A stretch of DNA of 64,000 nt from Plutella xylostella. Lineage: Eukaryota > Arthropoda > Insecta > Lepidoptera > Plutellidae. Shown piece by piece: positions 48,701-60,100 of the stretch (the stretch's first letter is position 1; the number at the start of each line of letters is the position of its first letter). Where the stretch lies: the NCBI RefSeq assembly GCF_932276165.1, contig NC_063999.1, positions 2,668,501 through 2,732,500 of the forward strand, in the 5' to 3' direction. The notes below the pieces were generated by a model. That model was not told where the DNA came from, ran no database searches, and worked only from the letters and a program-made list of their open reading frames with translations. Both the position numbers and the translations under genes were made by a program.

Positions 48701-50625
48701 GCTAGCGATGTCTCATTGAAAGTCCAACAGGTTATTAAAGTTGGTAGTTGTGTGGAGCTTCCCGCATTGTCGTGAACGCAAACTTTTAATCATAAAGTGA
48801 GACAGCACAAAGAAAACCGATGGCGGAGTGCCAACAGCCAAACGGGACCGAAACGTAAAACATTGTCAACCCCTTTGTGCGAAAATGTGTATACTCGCCT
48901 TCACCATTTCGGGTTAAATATAGCGCGCAACAAGGAACCAAAAAAAACAGTGTCAACGACCAATGACCTGGATTTGTGTCTCATTCAACGCTCCAGCCGC
49001 TAAATGTTGATTTGTTATTTGTTTATGAATATTGTGAAAGATTTATGATTAGGTAGGCATAGTTATTGGAAAATGCGGATCATTATCATTTTCGAAGATG
49101 GATACTATCTGCGAAGAATAGGAACAAAGGGGACTTTTGGAAAATATTCGATATAGGCTTTCTGGCGTGATCTCTGATAGTTTCCATAGGTATTTCAAGC
49201 ATAATGGCCCACCTTAGAGGCTAAATGCGGAAGATCAGCTCGCCACGACAGTTAGGGCTAGGGCCTACTTTGGAGGTCCAAAATTAAAGTCAAATGTTTA
49301 TTCATCATATAAATATAAAATTATCTGATAAACGTAAATTTTTATAACTACTCTCCGTTCGGATAAGGGGCTCTTTCAAAGAGGGTCCAGCAGTTGAATA
49401 TGATCAGCTGATAAGGGCTCTCAAGCCACAAATAATCTAATTTATATTTGATTTGAGTTCTTTGAGCCTTATCTTATCTACATAGTTCTACCATTTATGG
49501 GCAGTTAGGTATGTGACAGGTGGATGCTTACAGTAATCTACATTATCTGAATACACATAATGGTCTCCGAAAAGGTACCTTATAGCAGATGCTAGTATCC
49601 AACACATAAGTTTTCTGTGTACCACTACCACACATTTTGAAATGAATAGCTTATGACTTACAGAGTACAGGGATATGCATTACTCAAAGCCAACCATAAG
49701 GTCTCTTTCCATGTGGATTGTAACATATTTTTAATGAACTCACCCTCAATAACATATTCGTCAAACTTGACAGTGCCTTCCGTCTCCAGTCTGACTGGAG
49801 GTCGGAATTTGTCCAGCAGGATCCTCACAGCTCCCTCCCGGCCTTGCCGCGCCGCTGATATCAGTGGAGTGCACTTCACGCCATCGCAGCAGACATCCTG
49901 AAATAACATGTTAAGTATTGAAAATGAAAATAAACACTAGATAATTAAATTATAGTGATGGTGGAGAATTAAAAAGTAAGTAAATATTATCAGTGTGGTA
50001 TCCCCTACACTAGGTACAACTCGTATCATGGGGGATGGTAGGCAGATTATGCCTACCAGTAGGTATAAAGAAGTAGTAAAAATATTAATATACAGAAAGT
50101 AAATAAAGTTCATCGACACCACTACAAAGTACATAATGTTATTGCTTTGTAGTGTAGTAGTAACAAGTATCTACCTATACATATTGCTTATATGAATGGT
50201 GTTTGTAGTTATGTTATTATGTTTAGGTTTTTATTGAAGAGAGAAGTGTTTATCAGTCTAGGTTACGTGAGCTAACCACCGATAATGGCGCGTATAAAAA
50301 TAATTTTAATAATGCACACGCATTTATAGCGCGCAAAAGGAAGCAAGTGTGTATGATTTAGATGATAAAAATAGAAAATAACATGTCACATAGTGTAAAA
50401 AAAAACGTACACATGACTCTTAGTTCTAACTTAGAACGTTAAGTTTTATTTATATTAATCAGCATGTAAAAAACTACTTACTGTGTTCAATAGATCGTCT
50501 ATTTCGTCAGTATTCTTCTCGTATAACAAAGCGTAAAGAGTTAAAGACATCCCATCTCTGGCTGCGAAAAACACTCGCTCCCTCAAAGTGCTTGAAACGT
50601 CGTCTAATAACACCTTTTCTTCCAT
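36895..50625 (-). CDS. FEM1B: FEM1B homologue, CUL2 ubiquitin ligase substrate adaptor
   Basis: Fifteen minus-strand exons join in phase to 653 aa: 50482-50625, 49744-49897, 47786-47948, 47307-47388, 46153-46300, 45238-45392, 43867-43992, 41704-41901, 40961-41044, 40517-40612, 39229-39312, 38718-38851, 38042-38160, 37416-37535, 36895-37049. N-terminal ankyrin repeats (about 50-270) include ATALWCAAGAGHLGIVK; a TPR-like middle has HALHMEGLTVRERVLG and LLRFAQVFSQMIH; more ankyrin repeats follow; the C-terminal VHL/CUL2 box reads LACMAAS..VPCDLHEFLKMH. These strings are closer to FEM1B than to FEM1A/C, and human FEM1B is 627 aa. FEM1 proteins bind C-terminal degrons and hand substrates to CUL2 ligase. 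Cys198 matches human Cys186, which is needed for the FNIP1 redox degron. The start is the first in-frame ATG after a stop. Exons 5 and 6 have nearby partial duplicates. Confidence 0.95.
38219..38351. mobile_element. MITE in FEM1B intron, GGGCTAGC family, copy 1
   Basis: AGAAGGGCTAGCGCGGG at the left and the inverse of AGAAGGGCTAACACGGG at the right, then TATTAAGACG matches. The core contains GTGAGTGAGCGCGATGCAAA. Confidence 0.7.
38461..38661. mobile_element. MITE in FEM1B intron, GGGCTAGC family, copy 2
   Basis: Its outer arms are perfect inverted repeats of 30 bp (GTGGAGTAGCAAACAGCTAG at the left), and the core GTGAGTGAGCGCGACGCAAA matches copy 1, 200 bp away. It lies between the exons at 38042-38160 and 38718-38851. 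Confidence 0.75.
39451..39874. mobile_element. 424 bp TA-flanked MITE
   Basis: Perfect 14 bp ends CCACTAGATGCGCT and AGCGCATCTAGTGG, each next to TA (39449-39450 and 39875-39876). A second hairpin lies inside: GCCACAGAAAGCTA (39775-39788) and its perfect inverse (39810-39823). Confidence 0.75.
41473..41608. mobile_element. 136 bp palindromic MITE in FEM1B intron
   Basis: Arms of about 50 bp: GATTCTGAACAGTTCATCAA at the left matches the inverse of GATTCTGAACGGTTCATCAA at the right, with CTCAGATAC/GTATCAG at the outer ends. Confidence 0.8.
41904..42490. repeat. Duplicated intron blocks beside a FEM1B splice acceptor
   Basis: Block A (AGGTGGGGGGAGGTGGTGGA TAAAGAT) at 41904 and 42043 is the complement of the polypyrimidine tract before the exon starting at 41901. 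Block B (from GGCGGTTTTAGGAGCG to ATAAATATGTACAG) occurs at about 41939-42033 and 42392-42487, nearly identical. Confidence 0.85.
42682..42906 (+). mobile_element. Lepidopteran interspersed repeat, copy C, with (GTCT)n expansion
   Basis: Same family as 31164-31360. Here the internal GTCT run has grown to about nine units (42718-42754), against two or fewer in the other copies. Confidence 0.85.
43064..43166. repeat. Short tandem duplication
   Basis: AATCTCAGTTCAAAAGTATT followed by TACAGCRCTGAT occurs twice, starting at about 43069 and 43131. Confidence 0.8.
44293..44401 (-). pseudogene. Second copy of the 3' two thirds of FEM1B exon 6
   Basis: On the minus strand this encodes SVVEILAARPEVSRAQAVEA then FELLGASFANDKEYYCLR, followed by the same donor GTCAGTGTGTGT as the exon at 45238-45392. 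It lacks the first part of that exon (MSPLQCAAERARA). Upstream it runs into 20 bp repeats (ATCTCCACTACTGAKGCAGT) that break the frame. It could act as an alternative exon only if a cryptic acceptor is used. Confidence 0.8.
44402..44481. repeat. 20 bp tandem repeats
   Basis: About four units of ATCTCCACTACTGAGGCAGT or close variants, derived from the SVVEI part of the exon. Confidence 0.85.
44472..45030 (-). repeat. 117 bp tandem array derived from FEM1B exon 6
   Basis: GTAGCGGGGACACG recurs at 44489, 44606, 44723, 44840 and 44957, exactly 117 bp apart. On the minus strand each unit is a shortened exon 6 (start GCGTGTCCCCGCTACAG, middle GTAGAGATACTGGCGGC, end GAATACTACTGCTTGA) plus a 20 bp remnant of the intron, GTCAGTGTGTGTAGATACAG. 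Since 117 is a multiple of 3, one minus frame stays open through the array with 39-residue repeats (…VSVCRYRRVPATV…AAWPEVTHEYYCLT). At 44989-45030 the last unit carries a better-preserved exon end, ASFANDKEYYCLR. The array lies wholly between exon 6 (45238-45392) and exon 7 (43867-43992). Confidence 0.9.
45829..45931 (-). pseudogene. Truncated copy of FEM1B exon 5
   Basis: On the minus strand it reads LCGATALHFAAEYGHAPVVC then ALIQAQASILTNQN and ends in a good donor (G|GTATGT). It is 324 bp from the complete exon at 46153-46300, lacks its first 15 or so codons, and has no acceptor. A further degraded piece of the same exon is visible at about 46011-46045. Confidence 0.85.
46714..47263. mobile_element. 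550 bp PIF/Harbinger-like MITE in FEM1B intron
   Basis: Ends GGGCGGATTCGGCCAA and, inverted, GGGTGAATTCGTCCAA, flanked by TAA on both sides (46711-46713 and 47264-47266). Subterminal sequence has repeats of ACTCGCGAGTAA type. It ends 44 bp downstream of the donor of the exon at 47307-47388. Confidence 0.8.
47949..49743. other. FEM1B intron 2, no repeat recognised
   Basis: Contains a minus-strand stretch around 48419-48450 with an ATG, seven codons and a GTAAGA donor, which could be an alternative 5' exon but has no other support. Confidence 0.35.
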
Positions 50626-51146
50626 TATTAACACTTTAATCAATTGAACCGTGGAAACTGTTTCACACAATGTTATTTATTTATAATTTTAATAAAAACT
50701 ATCGAAATTATCCAAGGTCTTTCCTCCCGTTCTTTCTTCAAGCAGGAAAAATGGGAAAATGGCTAGTGATGTGCTCTAGAAACAGCTGTCCAGAAACTTA
50801 AAACCGTACTTTATCGATATAAATAAATTAAGGACAGAAAATCACAAAAAATACATTTGACCTATGTATTCAAATAATTTAGCATGAAATGGATATAAAA
50901 TTCTAAAGTTAAAAATAAGAGGGCACATTTATTTTGTTGCAACATGCAAATGCAGTGATGTGCATAATGATAATGACATAGTGCATCACTTTTGCCACGT
51001 TTGGTCGAGGTGGAAGCTATCGACCAATGAGAAGCGTCGGTTTTATGACATTTGTTATGGTTTTGTAAGCAAGTCAAATTTGACGTGTAACCTATCGCTT
51101 TCGCTTTATTTACTAAAAAGTGTTTTATTTAATAAACTATCTCGAT
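50626..51146. promoter_or_regulatory. Divergent promoter interval between FEM1B and TMEM214
   Basis: The two start codons face away from each other across 521 bp, so both 5' UTRs and promoters must fit here unless upstream exons exist. I see no convincing TATA box in either direction. No repeat element lies within it. Confidence 0.65.
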
Positions 51147-54100
51147 ATGTCTAGCGGTCAATGGGAAGTTGTGGGAAAGAGCAAGAAACCTCAAAATGGG
51201 AAGGTAAAGCCACCAAAAGACGAGGAGAAAAAGTCGCCGAAAAATGGAATGAAAGTTGACGACGGCGGTACGTGTACACTTTTGCTGCTGCTTTTTCATG
51301 TTTTCTGTATAAAATCTTATGTTTTATTCATGCTTGCTTATAGCTCCACAATCGGCGCCGGTGAAGTCATTCTACGCGGGCATGGAAATTGATGATAGCA
51401 AACCTAAAAAGAAGGACAGCGAAAAAAAGAGGAAACTTGCTGAAAAAAAAGCGGCTGAGAAACCAAAACCACCAAAGACTATAGAAGCGGCCCTCCAACT
51501 AGTAAGACTCCTTCTACACTTAGCTAATCATCTTCTTCTGCTATCAAATCTATAATTTTATACGTAATATTCGTAAATTTAAAACAAATACTGTAGATGT
51601 AGATCTTTTCAATACCTTGACTAAATCCATTACAATTACAGGTGGATCCTACAGAGCTGGCAACTGTGATAACTACCAACAAGGTCCGCTTCTCGAATGC
51701 CCCTCTAGTGTGGCTGAAGGAGGTAGCTGGTTTCCTTAACAGCAAGATCCAGATAGAAGTGGAAGACCCTACGTTTCCCAACCAGCCAGCCAAGTACCCC
51801 ACATGTGTGGTCCCACCAGAGCTGAGGACCCAGCTGAAGAGTGTTCTAGACAGTGCCGGAAAGTCTAATGCTCAGTTGTTCTTTGATGTCTCTCTTACTG
51901 CCTTAGCAAATGACATGAGTAGAGGTTTGTACATTGGTGTTTTAGAATGTTAATTGTGTCAGTAATGGCATATTTTAGGCATGAATTGCACAAACCTGAT
52001 CCAATTAGTTCTGCTATTAAGCATTATATAAGCTATTGTATTTTTATCATAAGTAAAAGAAGGTACTTACTAGTAATACATAACTGAGTTTCTTACCTAC
52101 CTTATGCTAAGTGAAGTAAAATAAGTTCTTACAACCACCAATGAAAAATAGAAAGTAAAATAGTGTTTTCCTTTTTTTTGTTCACAGGCCAGTTAGTGAA
52201 TGGACACAGAATTCTACTACAAATGCTGGCATTGGAATATCCAGAGTTTTGTGTTGCTTCTATTTCTAAGAGTGCTAGCCTCAGGAACTCCTATCAGAAT
52301 AGGCCCCCTATTGGGCTATCTCTGCTCTGGGCTCTTGGCCAAGGAGGCAATATTGATTTTGGCATTGGATTGCAAGGTAAATTTTATTTTAACATAGTTA
52401 CAAATAAGCTTACTTAGTTGTTTTTATTACCTAGAGAATCATGTATGGGTATGGGCACGGATCACTTACCTAGTATGTAAAACTAGGTCATAGTAATGCA
52501 ATCTCAGATTTTTATCTATCACCATAAATTTACGTAGCACATAAATAGATGTTTTTGCATTTACAATAACTATAGTATCCTTATCAAACAATATTTTTTC
52601 ATTTCATTTGAGTTTTAAGCACATTTTAAGTCATTGCACCCTCAAAGATTCATCTTCCATATCAGTTGTTTGTGACACATGAAGGTTATAGATAATGCTA
52701 GGTATATGCCTGCTGATAACCAGAACTAGGTGAAATCTCTTCAGTAGTTTCAGTACATACATCATTAGTGTATTTAGTTGGTAGTTCTGGTTCTATTTTG
52801 TAAGTGCAAACTAATGATTTTTTTTCTATTTCCACAATATTAAAGGTACAATTTTGCAAAATTAAAATTAGTTAAAGGTTTATAAAAAAAATCATTTGTA
52901 CTAGGTCATTTATTACATTCATTGGCCATGGTATGAGTAAATAATAATACCTACATACTTATATATTTATTCTTGTTTCAGTTTGGCAAGAAATCTTCTT
53001 CCCAATCATTGATCTGAAGAACTACACCAAGTATATAATTACATATTTAGGTAAAATAATTGAGCGAAACCCCAAAATGGAAAACAATAAAGTGAGCCAT
53101 GAAAAGTTTTTCGCCATGCTAGATTTGGTTAATAGTAAACGCATAAGTCTTCCTAAAGACCAGTCAAGTGACCTTATTGAGCAATTAAGTAAATTTAAGG
53201 TAAGAAAAGTTCATATAAATATATGTATATTATAATTTATTGGTATGTAATGGCACCTATCTCCCAATTAACAATCAACCACATTCTAGACTTGTCTTCC
53301 TCATCCAACCACCAGCTACGTCCATTATTTAACATCTGCTTTGGTCTATCCCAGAGTTCATCTTGATACTGTAACAACCCTCTTTCACGGCAAGCAATCA
53401 GTACCCGTATCACGAAAAACCGCAGCATATTCTTTTCGATAGTCTATTCGAAAGTGCTGTCAACCTGTCAACAAAAAAATGGCGGTGTATAGATTTGCGA
53501 AAGTTTGACAGCTATCATTCCATAGGTCATTGTCAGAATAATATTATGTACTCTGTGGTCATTCTTTTCGAAACTCATTCGAAAGGTAAAAAGTGTTCGA
53601 AAGTGCTGTCAAGTTGACAGTAGTCGCACTCGCATTCGATTCTATTCGTTAGCTCGAATTTTCATGATACGGGTACTGAAGTGTACATCTCTAATTTACC
53701 TACTCTCACCTAATTAGGTTTAGACCAATCCTAGGTGACAGTACAAATACCTAAGCAGGTACTGTTCTTTTTTGAAGTTGGTGCCATATTTCTTCAGATT
53801 ACGTTGTCACCGCACCAACATAAAAAAGAACAGTTCCTGCTTAGGTATTTGTACTGTCACCTAGGATTGGTCTAAACCTTAAATTATTTCTTACTTTTTG
53901 GTGGTTTTTTGAAGTCGGTTTTTTTCAATAACACATATTTATTTATTATTCTCCACAGGATATAGTGTTCAAAGATGCATCGAATAAGCTCCAAGTGACC
54001 TTCAACCAATTAATGAAAAAGCTTCCGAACCAATACCTCAGTGGAAACACTTTAGACTCATACAACAAGGTGATAGTGCAGAGCTTAGTGGACTGTCTGG

Positions 54101-57100
54101 CGAAGGACGACTCCTGCAATGCCACCTGGAGACAGCTGTTCCACAAGTGCTGCAAACAATCCGCAACCTTATTGGATTATATTAGTAAGGGACATTTGAC
54201 TATGCTTTACTTTTTATTTATAATACTCTAACCATACAGTTTCATAAAGCTAAATTTCTTTTCTAGGCAATAATTGGGAAGAAGTGAGTCCGAAACTAAA
54301 ACAGAAGTCTCTGAAAGCAACAGTACTCCAGTACAAGGAGGTCAGCGTAGAAGCGCTTAAAGGAAAGAAGAAAGATGAAACTGTTGTAAAAGCCAACAAG
54401 TCATGCCAGGTATTTTCCCCATCTATTCGTTAATTTCCTTTTCTTCTTTTGAATTAAATATTATTACTCATCGATAATTAAATATTATAAGTTTCATAAA
54501 CATAGATATTACACGTCTTGTCTTGTAGGTAGGTAGCTTAGGTACTATAAACTATAAAGCACTCCCTTTTGGGGTAGGCACAAGTACAATGTAAAACCCA
54601 TTTTAGTTCCAATGTAATTTAGACGCCTATTTTGGAGTCGTCCAAGCTAAGATAGGAGATCCTATCTCTCATCATTCATCTATTTGGCAAATATCTGCCC
54701 CCCGTCAGCATCGAAACCGTCTGCATCCTACCCAGTGTACTAACCGTTGCCCCGTTTGCCGTTATTAATTTTAGTTATACTGGAATAACGGGATATATTT
54801 TCAACTTTACCGGTTTTTTACCTTCCAAAATTGTACAACCCTATTATCCCTACTGTATTTTTTTAATGGTTGCCTCACTAAAAAAGTTATAATCGATAAA
54901 ACTGAATCGACGAAGAATATATGGCATTATAATATTAGTTTTTTGGAAAAATAACTAAATTCCTCCGTATTCATATAATAAAATCATAATAATTTCTAAC
55001 GGTAGTTGGAATATGGATATATTGACAAGATTGATGCACCCCAGAAATCTGTGGTGCATCAATCTCGTCGTCGTCGTGGGATACGCAAATTATATATTTT
55101 GAATGTGGCAACATTAGCCCTAACTGTCAGTTTGCGAATGGAGACGTGCGAGTCGTGACGACATTTTTATTCGTCCCGTAAAAAATTATAAAATCGTTTC
55201 GATTTTCATTACATTCTCGTCGTTAAAATACTTAGGTATGCTGTATAAATAAATTGATAAATTATATTTTTTTATGTAGGGTAAATCGTGGTATAACTGG
55301 CATGTGTCAGTAACTGGCACGTTGACTATAAAACTAAATATATTAAGCTTTTGGATATAGTAAGACCATCTTTGATGTGTTTACAGCAATCTCCAATTAT
55401 TCATTGATATTATAGTTTAATTTTACGTCGCTAGGTGGGTATTTTCCGGCGCTGGAAATTATCTCAGTCAAAGCGGCGAAGATCGCCAAAAAAATGCACG
55501 TGCGTTAAATTTTTCTTAAGGAGACACCAAAATTTGTATGGCCTGTTTTCGCGAAAATAAATAATTTTTTGATAGTGTGACAATAACAAGGAAGTAGGGG
55601 AAGGTCTAAACAATATCATAATGGCCCGATTCACTGTGATTTTAGTTGCTTTTGAGTTATATTTGAGGGTGCTAGTTACTGAAATGTAATTTATATCTTC
55701 ACTTAGTAACTGGCACCCCCCTGCCAGTTACTAATATTTTGGGTTTTTTGATTTTAAGCTATTTTATACCTTCTATCGACAGAAAATACGATTTAAAGTG
55801 CACTGTAAAAACCCCCAGTGTCTAGGCAGCTTTGTTTCAATAACTGGCACGGGGCTGCCAGTTACTAATCTGCATACATTTTTTTTACGCACCAATAACT
55901 GGCACTTACTGGTGCGGTAAACATTTCTTTCATGTTTCTTTTCAGAAAAATTACTAAAATCAAGGCAATCTACAGTAATTGTCCACTGCTGGACTTCTCA
56001 CCAGCAGTGACACTGCACTCTGTTCTCGACCTTCCTCATCCAGCCACTACCGGTCAGCTTTATAAGGTCGTTGGTCCAGCTGCCCCGAAGGTATCCGCCG
56101 CTACCCTTGCATGTTCGTGGTCTCCACTCTAGAGCGCGTTTGCCCCACTGGTCATCGGTTCTTCGGCAGCTATGGCCGGCTTAATGCCACTTAAGCATAC
56201 AGAATTTAAGAGCTATATCGGTTACTCAAGTTCTCTTACGGATTACCTTATTTCTGATATGGTCCTTCAAAGAACCACCAATCTTTCCAATGCCCGCTGA
56301 TCGATTTTGAATCGGTGGACCAGTCTAACTGTCAGTGTCCACGTCTATGATCCATACGTCATCACCAGTAAGACGCATTGACTGAAGACCTTTGCCTTCA
56401 GGCATTTATGTGAAAATTTGACAAATCTTCCCCTATGCAGTCCAATCCAGTAACATTTTGTTTTATGCACTTTACAGCTTCGTTTTCTAAGTTCCTTCTG
56501 CCTAGTCGAATAGACTGTCCAAGGTAGACATAATATACCTACTGTTGCTGCATTAAGGCCGCTATGCATGTTACAACGAGGGAATTCCAGAACTGTCCAG
56601 GTCTAAATAGAATCAAAGGCTTTCTTATAGTCCTTGAAGAACTTGATAGAAACACGGTTCGTGATGACCTTATAAAACAGCTTGAAAACATGACTTATAA
56701 ACAAAATTGGTTAAAGAGCTTTTGAAGCTGTTCGAGGATAGTTATAGTTTTCAGAAGAGCTGTACTAATTCTGTCTTTACCCAGAGCATGTGAAGCTGAA
56801 AGCCGTAGAAACCTTCAATTTCCGCAAGAAATTTCAGCTTAGAGGCAACTATACTACCGTCAGCACTCTTCAACTTAGCCAGGTCACTTCTCTCAAGCTG
56901 CTGAATGAATACATCAAGGTCCACAAGCATTTGCTTTCTCCATTTCCGTTTCCAAATCCAAGGGTTTCTCGATTTGTTGCATTCATATGGACCCACGATT
57001 CGTCGCATACTTGTACTGTCATTTTGTCGTAGAAGTCGACCATTACAACGGTGATTTTGAGTCTTACCGGTACAGAACCTAGACAGGTAATTGTACATTA

Positions 57101-60100
57101 CCTAATATCAATTATATTATTGATTTTAGAGTACTTATTGACCTAATTGCATGATTTTTCAAAAGGTGCCAGTTACTGAAACATCATGTGACAGTTACTA
57201 ATTTTTACTGCCAGTTACTAGGTTTTTTGGGGGTAGTGGATATAAACTTCATTAAAATCGAATATTAATCATATATCTTTACCATTTATGCCTATAATTG
57301 TTCGTCATCTTATTGCCAGTAATTCAAGCCTACCAGTGCTTAAATCAGGCCAATACTTTATTTTTAATATATTTTTTTGTGTTGCTAGTCGCTTAAACTG
57401 CCAGTTACTAGTACTTTTACCCTAGTCATCGCCCTTGTGTTATATTTCCTTAGTGTTCCGTGTGCATGTTTATACAAAAGGCTCGAAGGGCTGTTTTAGA
57501 GTAAAAACTACCTGATGTGCTTGAAAGAAACGCGCAATAGGCGCTGAGTGAAACAAGAAAAACCACTTTTATTTGTAGATGTTCGAAAGTGCGTATTCGT
57601 GGAACGTAACTGTAAATCTTATGTGTTACATCCGCTATAGTCACTATGTGGGAGAGAATGCTTCTAAAAACGTTTTATCTCTAGTATTGATAAAGCCCGT
57701 AAATGCAATAGGTTTTGGTACAAAAGATGACCCTTACGAACTGGCACGTCAAGGGCATAAACTATGATCCTTGACACTTGTAGATGGGTCAACCTGTTAT
57801 TGACCTGATGAGCTTTTACATTGTAAAATTGAGTAAAATCATGTCTCATATTATAACTAAATAGGTCATATTTTGCTTTTGGGAAACTGTTGAATATTTT
57901 ATTGATATTAAAAACCCAAAAAAATATGTTTGAAATCTATATCATGTAGTTTTAACCACTTGATTGCTTGGATATCAGACACAATTTCAACTATTTTATG
58001 TTGGGGGAATTTTATTTCAGAGTTCCAAAGATTAACAGTTTACCTACTATAAATAAAAGCCACTTATCAATTTTAAATGCAAAAGTCAAAAGAAAAAGAT
58101 ATACAAATCTCTCTACTCCACTCACCTCTGCTTACCAATTCAATTTGGATTTGTGATTATTTTGTAAGTTCAGAATAGGAACTACAAAGTTGCTCTCGGA
58201 ACACATTTCTGTAAAAAACTTACACTGTATGTGTGACCGCACCTTTAGAAGTGTTAGTAAAGTTACCTATTGTAACCATAATAAACCTGTTATTCAAATT
58301 AAATAGAAGCATAGGAAGGTTTGTTAGTTGCTTACTCACTCACTCACTCACTCTCGATGGCTCGTTGACCCGAAGTGGATCTTGGCCTCCGCTACCAAAA
58401 GACGCCACTTCTCTCTGTTCTGCGCAAGTTCTCGCCAGTTGTCCGCTTTGAGCTCACGCAGATCCTTCTCCACCTCATCTCTCCAGCGATACTTGGGGCG
58501 ACCGACTGGCCTACGCCCAACGGGTCGCGCTTCGTATGCCATCCTAGCCGCCCGATCCTCTCCCATTCTTTCTACGTGCCCGAGCCAGCGGAGTCTTGCA
58601 GCTTTAGTCTCTCCAATTATGTTGGGCTCGGCCATTAGTTGCTTAGTTTTCCTCTTATTATTGTAAATTTGCATACTTACATATTTGATCATGATTGGTA
58701 TGGTTAAATAGGTTTTTAGGTATATGATCCTACTCATAGTTGTGTCATTCTTCATCACAGTTATGTAATTTAATTATTACTTAACTAATTACATATCCTA
58801 TAAACAAATTACACAATGTACTAATGTGTTACTTCTGCCCTGCACACATTTTTAAATGAGAATGGTCCAATCATTCATAATCACAATAGATGTTGATATC
58901 TAAACCCTTTATTCCAGGATATCCTCGACAGAATGACCAGCACAAGGAGATTCCCGTGGGTCGGAGCCAGCCTGTTCCTGCTGCTGGCCATTGTGGGACT
59001 CATCAGCTATGACGTGTCAAGAGTCAACGGAAACTTCCCTAGTAAGTTTATGATTTATTTCTTTAACATATTATTAAGGTAGGCCCAAATTTGTGTCTGT
59101 TGTCTACATGAGAAGTGAGGGAGATACAGTACATGGAAAGGGTCCAGTGTGAACTGACTTTACCTATATGCAGTTGTCTTGAGATGTTGTATGTTTCCAA
59201 TACACTCCCGATTGTTAGGATACATATTTTTTAATAGTGAGAATAAAACAGTTTGCAGCTGAATTCTTTGGGCGCTACCATTTTATACAGCTTCATGCAA
59301 GTAAAATACGACAGTCTTGGTTCAAAACAAGCTAGGTGGCACTTAATGCCTTCAATCAGGGGTTATTAACAAACACTTGGTAATAATATTTTCATAAAGG
59401 TGACACATATCTGATAAAACGAACTTCATATCTCAAACCCAAAGGTCAAATTACCAAGTTGGAGATTAAAGTATTCCCACGATTGCAGTTTTCTTTGTTT
59501 TGCAAGAAAGTGCTCTATAAGTATGTAGAATACCAATCTTACTTTACTTAGAATCTAATATGAAAGTCTCCATACAATACAATGTTTCAGAGTATTACCA
59601 GAATATTCCAATACAATACTAATTTAAGAGTACCTACATATATTAAACTCACTGATAAGGTCTGTTTGGAAAAGTACAGATGGCTTAATAATTACTTTAA
59701 CCTAAAGATAGGAAGTGTAGGTACCTATTTGAATTATTGGTGACAGAGTCAAGCTGATAAGGCACTATGTTTATGGGTGGATGTGGGACTTTGTTGTAAA
59801 TTCAAATGTAATCTGGTCAATAAAACCATTTAGAATGTTATGGTATGATCAGCTTCATAAGTAGCTCCACTTATGTTTGTTGTCAAACTGACAATTCATC
59901 ACGACCCATTACGTCCCCACTGCTGGGGCACGGGTCTCCTTCCAATGAAGGGAGGATTTAGGCCTAGTCCACCACGCTGGCCAAGTGCGGGTTGGTGGAC
60001 CCCAACACAAGCAAGCTTATGCTGAGAGAGTTGTCGGGTAAGTGGGCAACCCGACTGTCAGATGTTTTCAAGCCGCCCAAAGGCCTCTGACTAGGCTTAA

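Noticed and set aside
50626..50670. In-frame extension of FEM1B upstream of 50625
   Set aside because: The upstream codon at 50670 is TTG, not ATG; the first true ATG is at 50625.
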